DNA of 64,000 bases from assembly GCA_024516035.1 (NCBI GenBank), contig CM044961.1, forward strand, positions 6,259,515-6,323,514, read 5' to 3'. Both the position numbers and the translations under genes were made by a program. The notes beneath the pieces were generated by a model. It was given only the letters and a program-made list of their open reading frames with translations. It was not told the origin of the DNA and searched no databases. Numbering within the stretch: the first letter of the stretch is position 1; every line of letters starts with the position of its first letter. Shown piece after piece: positions 1-8,790 of this stretch. The stretch is from Bactericera cockerelli (lineage: Eukaryota; Arthropoda; Insecta; Hemiptera; Triozidae).

Positions 1-790
1 AAGAAAAAAGAACAGACTAGCAATCCCAGTTCTCAAGCCAGGCCAGCTGGCAGATTCCAAATGGTTTAAGGGCTTCTAACGAAAAAGACCAAGTTCCCAT
101 GATATTTGTTCGCACATAAATTGAATACATACGAGCCAACTCGTATGTGCTTCAGAACAAGCCAACTTTTAAACTAAAGTTGGCTAGAGACCATCAATCC
201 CCCAGCTGTAGCCAAGCTGTATAATAATAATAGGCAGGTAGGCACAGAGACCTATATCACGGTGGTAAGAAAATTATATGGACGCCCAGATCCAATGTCT
301 AGGTTCCTTTCATGTCCATTTATTTTATTTGCTTTTAATGTCCAGATTTGAGATAGTCAGGACGGGGGTTTTACCCTCCATTCGCTCAGCGCTTGAAAAA
401 AAACAAAATAATTAAATTGAAAATAGATAAATTCTAAATTTAATTAAAATAACACAAACAAGCAATTAAAAAATTAGTTATTTTGCATATCACAAAAACG
501 GCCGTCAAGTACAAGAATGATTAATAAGACAGAGCTTCAGAGAGGAAAGAAAGAAGGAAAGGTAATATTTGGAAAATAAAATGCTGAAGGAAAATAAGGT
601 ATTAAGGAAGATAAATTGGTAGGAAGGTAATAGGTATTGTTTCGTTTAACCTGGCAGCTGTCTGTCAGTCTTAGTCTTATACGTGATGGATAAGACTTGG
701 GGTGTCTTAATCAGCGCACAATACATTGCACACATGATGGCTTTGTTGAAAAGAGTTCAAATTGTTTTATATATAATAATAATGCTTTTT
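1..790. other. AT-rich non-coding stretch
   Basis: No gene is visible. At about 300-390 there is a degraded antisense piece of the core module shared by SINE families D and E (GACGGGGGTTTTACCCTCC followed by ATTCGC). The rest is AT-rich unique or worn sequence. Confidence 0.5.
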
Positions 791-796
791 CTTTGT

Positions 797-1062
797 GTTA
801 TCATGTCACAATTTTAGTGGGTAACGCAGACTCATAGGACTTTACCACCTTAATTTACAATATCTTGTATTTTTTGACTATGATTCTGCCACTGGTCGCT
901 GCTTCACATCAAAGCAGCTACTCATTTTTCCTCACGAGTTATGAGTGGACCCCAAACATCCAAGTCCAGAGCAGAAAAATTCCTACACCGTTCGGGATCG
1001 AACCCAGGTCACCATGTGTGCAATGCCTAGCGCGCTAACTCACTCTGCCACAGTGACTACTC
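797..1062 (-). repeat. SINE family C copy
   Basis: Antisense copy. The tRNA-like head is at the right end (box B as GGGATCGAACCC in antisense, box A side as CTCACTCTGCCACAGTG). The body carries the family words CCTCACGAGTTATGAGTGGA and the GTGGGTAACGCAG tail. It matches copies at 18830-19116 and 52305-52560 across most of its length. Confidence 0.8.
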
Positions 1063-1109
1063 AATTACTATTACTTCCGAATAGAAGAATTTCTATTTGT
1101 GTTTCACAA

Positions 1110-1184
1110 TTTATTGTGATATCACAACCACTCAAACTCACTTTACATAATATTTGCTTAGCTCGGGACTTGAACCTCAGGACT
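1110..1184 (-). repeat. SINE family B fragment
   Basis: Antisense fragment with GTGATATCACAACCACTCAAACTC and CGGGACTTGAACC, the tail and box B of family B; the head beyond box B is missing. Confidence 0.65.
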
Positions 1185-1284
1185 CATGATACATTGCACA
1201 CATGATTGACATGATGGCTTTGTTGAAAAGAGTTCAATTTTTTTTTATTACTTCCGATTAGGAGAAGAATCGTGCTAATCGTCC

Positions 1285-1440
1285 CGTCAAAATTCTAATA
1301 ATAATAATATCGCCTTATTTATACCTACTCCCCGATTCGGACTAATGAGTCCCATTATTCCAGCACTATAAGTCCAAGACATGATATTATGTGGTAAAAA
1401 TCACAAATGTGAGGATAACTTGTCAAAAATTAGTGACAAG
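1285..1440 (-). repeat. SINE family F fragment
   Basis: Antisense 3' part of family F: AATATCGCCTTATTTATA, GGACTAATGAGTCCCATTAT and a TTATGTGGTAAAAAT block in the same order as at 37810-38010. The tRNA head is absent. Confidence 0.65.
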
Positions 1441-1454
1441 TTGATTCTATTTCA

Positions 1455-1631
1455 TGGATTTAACGTCCTGATTTGAGTTGTAAGGACAAGCATTTCACCT
1501 TTCACCCTGAACCTTACCCAGCCTGGGCTGGGTAAGGTTCAAAAAGGAACAGAATTTTTTGTGAGAAATTTCTGTTGAACGCGGTATCGAACTCAGGACC
1601 TCTGGACCACGGGAAGTCGTCACGGACGCTA
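1455..1631 (-). repeat. SINE family D copy, diverged
   Basis: Antisense copy with core ACCCAGCCTGGGCTGGG, the linker GAACAGAATTTTTTGTG and a tRNA-like box B (TATCGAACTCAGGACC). It is shorter and more worn than the copy at 28268-28588. Confidence 0.65.
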
Positions 1632-1691
1632 TCCTCCTTGTGCAAATTTCTGAATGGCTTCTTTCATAAAATACAGAACTATTCTGTACGT

Positions 1692-1908
1692 CACGCGCTA
1701 GTCAGGTAATCCAGTTAGCGTGGGGATCCGTTGGTTCAAATCCCACCCAGTGCATGCTATTTTCCTCATTAATTTGAGTTTGTGACCACACAATAATAAG
1801 ACTCTGAGGGTTAGGTGGTAGAAAATGTTTTGAGCATTAACCTTGCCTGGTGGTTAAATTCCACTAAAGAGTGTTATTATTATTGTTATCATTATTATTA
1901 TTATTATT
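1692..1908 (+). repeat. SINE family A copy
   Basis: Begins inside the tRNA-like head (CGCGCTAGTCAGGTAATCC), has box B GGTTCAAATCCCACC, the body GAGTTTGTGACCACA and GGGTTAGGTGGTAGAAAATG, and ends in an (ATT)n tail. Confidence 0.85.
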
Positions 1909-2175
1909 ACATCACATCATAATTCTATTGCTGAAAGTGTAATGGATTTTATTTCTTCACACTACATTGACCTCAAACCCGGGTCTGTCATTACCATACA
2001 ATTTCATTACATTATCATTACCATCAAATACCTAACATATTATTTATCTTAAGCAAGACATGAGTGTGCGTAAACTCGGTTTCTCGAATGTCAAGTTTAA
2101 GAGCCTTGATTAAGAGACCTAACCTCGAGCATAATGAACATACCTTCTTTTTTTTTGGGTTAAAAAAAGTGAGCA

Positions 2176-2490
2176 AGTGATTCCGTGGCGTAACGGTTGT
2201 GACTACTGCCCGTAGTCCAGGTATCCCGAGTTCGATCCCCGGTTGGGGCAGAATTTTTCGAAGAAAATTCTGTTCCCTCCAAACGTGTGAGGCTGGCATT
2301 TCCGGCCCTACCCAGGCTGGGTGAGGTTAATGTAGGTAGCTGATACGATTCCCAGCGAATGGACGGTAATAACCCCCGTCCTGATCGGGACGTTAAAACC
2401 AAATCGAATCGTTGACGTTAGGTAGGGCATGCAGCCGTAAAAAACGTGCTCCACCGTACCAACCTCAACCATGAGGTTGAACAATGCCGA
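2176..2490 (+). repeat. SINE family D copy, near full length
   Basis: The order is: tRNA-like head (box A GTGGCGTAACGGTTGTG, box B GAGTTCGATCCCCGG), linker GAATTTTTCGAAGAAAATTC, core CCCAGGCTGGGTGAGGTTAATG through CCCCCGTCCTGATC, then the tail with GTAGGGCATGCAGCCG and CCTCAACCATGAGG. It is one of the best copies for defining the head-core-tail layout of this family. Confidence 0.8.
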
Positions 2491-2579
2491 CCTCAATTGT
2501 AGTATAGATTCATTGTAGTAACATGTATTTATGTTTGATTTTACATTGGGCTTGACCCGTAAATATACAATTACAAATA

Positions 2580-3030
2580 GCAACGACTTTATTTATTCAT
2601 TAATTTCTTGTTTTACGTAGAAAGGTTTTTAATAGTTAGTTTTCTCTCGTAAGTGTGGAGGTTGTTTTAAAGGACTTCATTACATGTTATTATTTTTGTT
2701 CATTTTAATTGAGTATGAGTAGAATGTTATTTAACTCTGGGCCTTGAACTTCAAAACAGCAAATTTTTAAGTAATGTTACGAATTACGATGGCAGAAAAA
2801 CATTAAGATTACCTCACGTATTGCTAAAAAACACCTGTAACTCATGATGTTACATAGGTAAACATGATGTTACATAAATAATACATTGCCAACACTAATG
2901 TACACATACATAGCTATATGCATTGTTCATTTAAATTAATATATTACCTACGTTTAGGTATAAACAAACATTGTTCTATACATAGCTATACAATTGTACA
3001 TAGAATAATTATGTACACATCAACTACACA
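2580..3030. other. AT-rich stretch, nothing recognised
   Basis: It contains several short direct repeats of ACATGATGTTACATA and of TACATAGCTATA, and no coding signal. Confidence 0.4.
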
Positions 3031-3039
3031 TACTCATCA

Positions 3040-3225
3040 GGCGCTCAAGTCCTAGCTCGTACTCAACGAAAATTATCACACATTTCTCGAATAATTATTA
3101 TGATTAGCATGGTAAACAAACTCAAACTCTTTACGATAAATAAAGCAACTCTGTAAATCCTGTTTTAGTCCGCTTTATGAGGCAGCACCCCCAAAAGCTT
3201 TTCCCACCGCCTAAAACTGTTAGCG
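3040..3225 (-). mobile_element. hAT-type MITE, truncated copy
   Basis: Antisense internal and terminal part of the family defined at 47348-47856: TCAAGTCCTAGCTCGTA, ATTATCACACATTTCTCG, TGGTAAACAAACTCAAACTC, then GCAGCACCCCCAAAAG and TTTTCCCACCG. The left terminal repeat is lost and the right one stops before CGGCCGCGCCTG. Confidence 0.65.
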
Positions 3226-3249
3226 TAATGGGACTTCCTGTCTCGAGCC

Positions 3250-4140
3250 GACAGTCTAACCTCCTGAGACCTGAAGTTCTACTGGCAGAACATTGAAATC
3301 TCCTCAATATAAACCTGAGTGTCTTTAATTTTTTTACTGAACATGTTCAAAATAATGTTCTAGGAGTAAAACGCTCGGTCTATATGCATGGAAAAAAATT
3401 CTAACCTTCAGGTCTGTATGAAGTAAAACTCAATGTTCTACAATTAAAACGTTCGGTCTAAATCTAGTAAAAAGAAAAAACACTCAGGTCTCAGGAGGCT
3501 AAATAAAGCACTACTACTGCTCCTACTAACTACTTACTTTCCATGTCCTCACTTTCCCACCAGCTAGCGGATGCGCCTGATGCTTTTTTTTTTTTTTACA
3601 TATATGTCTACACTGGAGATGAGGCTGCAAGTATTACTACCTACAGCCATAATCCCCAGCAATAACTTTTCTGTGCCTACCATCACAAAGTTGGTTATGA
3701 AAGATGAGTTTTTAGCCGATTGGACCAAAACAACTTTTATCACTAATGTTAGTAGCCTCTGGTTCGATTCTACCAAATTCTCGTTTTAATCGGAAGTTCT
3801 AGGTCAAATTTGCGTGTGTATTGTATAATGTACAATTGTACATACACATTCTATTCACGCCATGTCACAAAGTATTTCCATTAGGTATTCCAGAGAGAAC
3901 ACTTGCTGCATTACCTCTCTGAATTGCTTGAGACATTCTTTATTTGAGAAAAAAAATCTTCAACTTCGTGATTTTTAACTTCGATGAAGATATAAGATAA
4001 AGTGCTAGTTATTTGTGTTATTATCTCACAAATATTATTGGATAGTACTGATATTGCCGACATCGGCTCACATTGGGCTGTAGTGCCACTTGGTAAGGTA
4101 AGGTAAGTATATTGAAATTGCGAGAACTAATGCTAATGCA
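3250..4140. other. non-coding stretch with short direct repeats
   Basis: A CAGGTCT..AGTAAAA..TCAATGTTCTA..AAAACG..TCGGTCTA unit occurs about twice between 3270 and 3500. A run of about 14 T occurs at 3584. An antisense frame at 3776-3564 was examined as a possible exon and rejected. Confidence 0.4.
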
Positions 4141-4144
4141 TCAT

Positions 4145-4325
4145 AATATCTTCATACCACTGGTCGTTGCCCGCTCTTCAACTACCCCAATTATCCTCAC
4201 GAGGCTAGGGTAGTGCCGGATCCGAAGTGCAGAGCCGGAAGAATTACGACCCCGCAGGAATTCGAACCCGGGTCACCTGGAGTGCAAGCCAAGCATCATG
4301 CTTCCGCTAGGTCAAGGTGATTTCT
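4145..4325 (-). repeat. tRNA-derived SINE, family C-like variant
   Basis: In antisense it carries ACCACTGGTCGTTGCCC and CCTCACGAGGC as in family C, and a tRNA-like box B (ATTCGAACCCGGGTCACC). The segment between is unlike other C copies, so this is either a diverged copy or a sister family. Confidence 0.55.
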
Positions 4326-4384
4326 GTTGAGTTTTACACATGGACGTCAGAGGACCTTATTGACAAGAATTTTTTCATTTAAAA

Positions 4385-4510
4385 TTTCCGGTCCTACCCA
4401 GGCTGGGTGAGGTTAATGTGGGTAGCTGGTACAATGCCAGCGAATGGAAGTTACACCCCCGTCCTGACTATTTCAAAATCAGGACGGTAAAACCAAATAG
4501 AATCGATGGG
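4385..4510 (+). repeat. SINE D/E core and tail, headless
   Basis: CCCAGGCTGGGTGAGGTTAATG, GTAGCTGGTACAATG, CCAGCGAATGGAAG and CCCCCGTCCTGACT are collinear with family D from the core onward. No tRNA head precedes it. Confidence 0.7.
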
Positions 4511-4527
4511 CATGAAAGAAGCCTAGA

Positions 4528-4749
4528 CATTGGTAGTCAAGTGATTAACGCGCTAGTCTGCTAATCCAGGTAGCAAAGGGATCCGTTGGTTCGAATCCCA
4601 CCCAGTGCATGAATTTTTCCTCATCAATTTGAGCTTGTAACCACATAATAATAAGATTCTGAGGGTTAGGTGGTATAGAAAACTTTAAGCAACAACCTCA
4701 CCTGGTGATTACCTTCCACTAAAGAGTGTTTTTATTTATTATTATTATT
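4528..4749 (+). repeat. SINE family A copy, full length
   Basis: tRNA-like head with box A TGGTAGTCAAGTGATTAACG and box B GGTTCGAATCCCACC closing in CCAGTGCA, then the family body and a (TTA)n tail. Confidence 0.88.
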
Positions 4750-5214
4750 CGACGTTGGATCTGGGAGTCCATATAATCTTCTCAGCAACGTGATATAGGT
4801 GTCCATCTCACCAACACGGAATTATTATTATTATAAGTTCTATTTAGTTTTTAGTTTCAGCTCGTTACTACGGTCACAAAACCAGAAACTTTGGTTATGA
4901 TGGTTTATTTTAAAGAACTGGATGCTGTGACTCCTAACCGGATTGATATGGGTATGACGTGGTCTAACCACTGCACATATACGTCAGGAAGAACCTTATA
5001 CGTCAGGAATGACCTTATACGTCAGAAAGGACCTTATTAGAAAGGACCTTATTGACAAGAATTGCTTGATTTAAGATTTAAACTCGGAAATACGAAGAAA
5101 CGAATACTATATTAATAAATATAAAAATAATAGCAACTAGAATCAAAACAGTGTGGACGTCAGAGCAGAGGTCAATAAACACGAAGACGAGATCTTTAAC
5201 AGCAAAAAAAAAAA

Positions 5215-5335
5215 AAAAGATGACCGCATAATAATACGTCTCCGACATACTGCTGGAAGTGCTGGAATAATGGAATCCATTAGTCCTAATCGGGCAATAT
5301 AAATAAGGTCTTGTTATTATTATTATAAAAACAAT
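5215..5335 (+). repeat. SINE family F 3' part
   Basis: CATAATAATACGTCT, a tract with CTGGAATAATGG, TAATCGGGCAATATAAATAAGG and an ATT-rich tail, as in the fuller copy at 36118-36325. A 14-A run precedes it in place of the tRNA head. Confidence 0.65.
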
Positions 5336-5703
5336 CCGACTTGTCATGTGATTCTCGAGTTATAGCGCTTTGAAGACACACACATCACACACACATACAA
5401 ACGAATCATTTAAAATATAAGATATGAGGATGCATTTAAAGAAATATTAGGAAATGGCCGAAATAAGGATATCCTTGAACGACTAGATGAATTTAATGGC
5501 ATCTAGAAATAAAATATAAACAAATATTTCAGCTATTAGAAGATAATAGGAGACCTCACAAAGAAAGTGATTTAGATGCAAATGAAGAAGGAAAAGAGTT
5601 AAAAATAATTCGTCTACTCTGCATGGTTGTTGCATTAGGCACATAGGTAGTTAAATAGTTTGAGAATCCAATAAAATGTTATAGCACCTAATCTATTGAA
5701 TAC

Positions 5704-6030
5704 TAGAGCAGCGTCCAGCGAGTCTAGGACTTGGGTGGGTAACCATTCAAATTCGAATCCTCGTGATGCTTGCTATTCCCGGGCCCCACTAAGTCTTGGT
5801 GAGGTTAATTTGAGTAGGAGGTTTGTGAGTTTCTAACGAATGAAGGTTAAGGGTTGGGTGGAAGAAATTGCCTAAGGCAATAACCCCGCCCTTTAGTTAG
5901 GACATATATTATGTATATATTTATTTATTTTTTCTTTATTTTTTTTCTTCTATGTTATTGTATTCTAATTTGTAATTATTTGTGTTGTATATAATATGTC
6001 CTATCAATAAAGTGTAAATAAATAAAATCT
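5704..6030 (+). repeat. chimeric SINE: 5S-like head and core (E) with tail module H
   Basis: It starts in the 5S-derived part (GTCCAGCGAGTCTAGGACTT), passes through GAATCCTCGTGATGC and the core TGGTGAGGTTAATTTGAGTA, and then at about 5850 switches to GGGTTGGGTGGAAGAAATTG, CCCCGCCCTTTAGTTAGG and ends near AATAAAGTGTAAATAAATAAA. In other loci the H module stands alone, so this is a composite. Confidence 0.7.
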
Positions 6031-6098
6031 CCGAATTCGAACCCGCAACCTCCGGGTCAGCAACCAATGCTCTTAACCACTGAGCCACGGAGGTCGGC
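6018..6098 (-). repeat. tRNA-like SINE head (family I)
   Basis: Antisense box B AATTCGAACCCGC, then CAACCTCCGGGTCAGCAACC and GAGCCACGGAGGTCGG. A second copy of the same head lies at 19440-19515. No conserved tail was recognised. Confidence 0.55.
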
Positions 6099-6574
6099 AT
6101 CATTCTGGAAAATTCTTTCTCAGATTTATGCCAAACATAAATCTTTCAAATCAAGCAAAGCGATTTTTTAAAGTGTTTTTTTTTTTTTCTCAAGTGTTTT
6201 TAATTACTCATTTATGTTTCACTTCCTCCAATGACTGTCGCTTGCTGCGTCATACCTTGATGGTTTTTCGGTTAATCAAATAGTCAATACGTGCCATTTT
6301 CCTACGTGTCATCAGTCAATACGTGCCAGTTTTCTACGTGTCATCCACACAAGGAGCCGCGTGATTTTCCACTTTAGTCTCGCGCGGAACTTCGAATTGC
6401 TTCATTTGTTTTTTTTTTTTTTCTTCTCCCGTCCCCTCTTTCAGGCACTTTAACAAATTATATGCTCGTTCGTGTCGGTAAATTGCTCGATTCCCATGGT
6501 CGCTGAAGACAACCATTTCAACGCCAATTTGCAGTCATTTTCCGGTCGCGTAGTGGCACTAATGGAGAAGAAAC

Positions 6575-6625
6575 GCGTGTGCCCCACCCAGACTGGATGA
6601 GTGAATGTGGATAGCTGGTTATGAC
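6575..6625 (+). repeat. SINE core fragment (D/E)
   Basis: CCCACCCAGACTGGATGAG followed by GAATGTGGATAGCTGG is a short diverged piece of the shared core. Confidence 0.45.
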
Positions 6626-6639
6626 AGTAGTTGTGCTTT

Positions 6640-6862
6640 GATTCTTCTTCTTTTACTCTGTCTTATCCCGCTCAAGCAGGGTCAATGTTGAGGTTGATTG
6701 GTTTTGGCACATTTTTTACGGCTGGATGCCCTTCCTAACGCCAACAATTTTATATGATTTAACGTCCTTGATTAGGACGGGGGTTTTATCCTCCATTCGC
6801 TGGGAATCGTACCAGCTACCCACATTGACCTCACTCAGCCTGGGTAGGGCCGGAAATAGTTA
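6640..6862 (-). repeat. SINE family D, core plus complete 3' tail
   Basis: In antisense: core ACCTCACTCAGCCTGGGTAG, CCATTCGCTGGGAATCG, then GGCTGGATGCCCTTCCTAACG, and the tail reading on the minus strand ..GACCCTGCTTGAGCGGG.. ending in (GAAGAA). This 3' end resembles tails of RTE-type LINEs found in many invertebrates, which suggests (inference) that an RTE-type partner mobilised the family. Confidence 0.7.
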
Positions 6863-6999
6863 TGCTTTGATTCCGATTGATAATTTTACGACAGAGGCTG
6901 GTAAGGTATTTGAGTTGTAAACTTCCTGCTGTCGTTGCAGTGTCGCCAGTTCGGCTAATCTCAAACGTGTTGGTCAGTAACAGTGCTTAATTAAGAAGC

Positions 7000-7130
7000 C
7001 ATTCAAAGAGGAAGAAGCGGCATTCTGGATGCCCCAACCGGGTACCGCGGTTCCGCGGGGATCATATTGGACAATGCCAACCCCAAAAAGGATTGGGAAT
7101 TGCAAAGTGAAAGAAGAAGAAGATTGACTG
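7000..7130 (+). repeat. SINE family D-type tail fragment
   Basis: GACAATGCCAACCCCAAAAAG, GATTGGGAATTGCAAAGTG, AAAGAAGAAGAAG: the (GAA)n terminal block also present at 31617-31755. Confidence 0.55.
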
Positions 7131-7611
7131 TCTTATATACAATGTACATTTTTTAATATCAAATTTCTTTTGTTTATAACTTTAATATCCTATTTATTTT
7201 CATGTTCTCTATTGCTTTCTTTTTCACCCGTTTTTTTGCCATGTTCCCAGAGAGCACTTACGAATTACTAATAGCGCCACGAAAGCTAAGGAGTTTTTCC
7301 TCGCAACCTTTCTCCCTCTCTCTTTGCAAAGCTCATGAAAGATTCATTCGGGGTTTCTAACTCAATTTTCAGGATGGAGTGCAAATTCAAGTTAACTTTT
7401 CTTTAAAATAAACACCCGTCCACAAAATGAACCTCCCGCTTCCTCTGTTGAGATCGTTTTTTTTTGTCTTGGACAGGAAAAGTTCGTGGCTTTCGAAATG
7501 CAGGTGAAAACCTTTTTAAGTTTTGTGAAAGTTTAGTTGCCATCATCTCTTGGAGCCGGATTATAAAATAAAGATAGACCAGTTCCAACTAAGGACACTC
7601 TAGTCCAACAC

Positions 7612-7712
7612 CGACCTCAGTAGCTCGATTGATAAGAGGGCAGACTGGTAACCTGGGGGTCGGTGGTTCAAGTCCTAAGTTCGGCAGATATCACGATTGT
7701 GATTAACACGTA
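7612..7712 (+). repeat. SINE family B copy, short
   Basis: Box A region CCTCAGTAGCTCGATTGATAAG and box B GGTGGTTCAAGTCC, with a shortened tail ATATCACGATTGTGATTAAC. A family A copy begins directly after it. Confidence 0.75.
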
Positions 7713-7713
7713 T

Positions 7714-7998
7714 GCACTGGTAGTCCAGTGGTTAACGCGCTAGTCTGGTAATCCATATAGCGTAGAGATCCGATGGTTCGAATCCCACCCAGTGCATGAA
7801 TTTTTCCTCATTCAATTGAGTTTGTGACCACATAATAATAAGACTCTTAACAACAGTTAAATCAATGTTTTTGCAAAAATATTATAAAAATTGGCTTCCC
7901 GGGAATGTTTGACTTTAGACTTTTAGGGTTAGGTGGTAGAAAATGCTTTGAGCATTAACCTCGTCTGGTGGTTAATATCCACTAAAGAGTGTTATTAT
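7714..7998 (+). repeat. SINE family A copy with an internal insertion
   Basis: Complete head (TGCACTGG .. CCAGTGCA) and body, but about 70 bp (roughly 7853-7923) interrupts the body after AATAAGACTC. The body then resumes with GGGTTAGGTGGTAGAAAATG and ends ..AAAGAGTGTTATT. Confidence 0.82.
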
Positions 7999-7999
7999 A

Positions 8000-8700
8000 A
8001 CACAAGTATGATAATTTTGTCAACTCTTTTTTACCAAAAAAATAATGTCTTGGTATAAAAATAAAGCTAAAGAAAACGTGATAAGAATTCTCATAGCGTT
8101 AAGTTACACAAATTTTATTAACACTTTAAATTATTCTTTTTTTAATTTCTAAAAGCATAAATTTTGTGCACAAATAAAGCTATCTAAAAAGCTACTCAAG
8201 TAAATAATCGTGCAAAAAATAATAAAAATGAATTACAACTTTTGACTGATTTTGACTTTTTGCAACGATAAAACTATGTTTCTTTTTTTTAAATGTATTC
8301 TTACATTTGTTTCCATTATATTTTTTCTTCTTTTCTCTCTCGCTTTTTCTTGACTTTCTGGAATTTTTCTTCATCTTTCCCTTCAACTTTTTCTTCTACC
8401 ATTTCTCTCCGGTTGCTCATATTAGCGTGTAATTTGTCATCAGTCATAGCATTTCCATTTTTGTTCTGACATCATGTGCATCTGTTTCATTTTTTGCTTT
8501 CTTTTTTTCTTTCTGTCAGCTTGTAATTTTTAATGTTTCTTCCAGTAGATTCAGTAGAACAATGGAGATATTTTTTAATCAGCGAGTATTGCAGATGCCA
8601 GTCATCGCTTGGCTTTTTATTGCTTCGGGTATTGTTTTCTCATGTCTCTTGCTTGTCTTGAGATTATATTTCCTGAAGATATGCACACATATCTTTCGTG
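8000..8700. other. AT-rich stretch, no gene seen
   Basis: T-rich and A-rich tracts only. Open frames here are lysine-rich or phenylalanine-rich artefacts of composition. Confidence 0.4.
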
Positions 8701-8703
8701 TAT

Positions 8704-8788
8704 TTTCTGTCTAAGAGCTAGATAATGTATAATGAAATACTACCTATACAAATATCTTTTGTGTATTTTGTGTCTAAGAGCTAGATAA
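8704..8788 (+). repeat. 63-bp direct repeat, second copy split by the Tc1 element
   Basis: CTAAGAGCTAGATAAT occurs at 8711 and again at 8774 (period 63). The second unit is cut after ..GATAATA and resumes after the Tc1 element at 10397 (ATGAAATACTACCTATTCAA). The first unit therefore preserves a near-exact empty site for the transposon. Confidence 0.8.
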
Positions 8789-8790
8789 TA

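Noticed and set aside
3564..3776. Antisense frame GTEKLLLGIMAVGSNTCSLI followed by SSVDIYVK, faintly like the LLLLPI.G.G motif of takeout proteins and on the right strand for a later exon
   Set aside because: The LPI proline is absent, no good acceptor or donor frames it, and it runs into a poly(A) stretch. The resemblance is too weak to call an exon.
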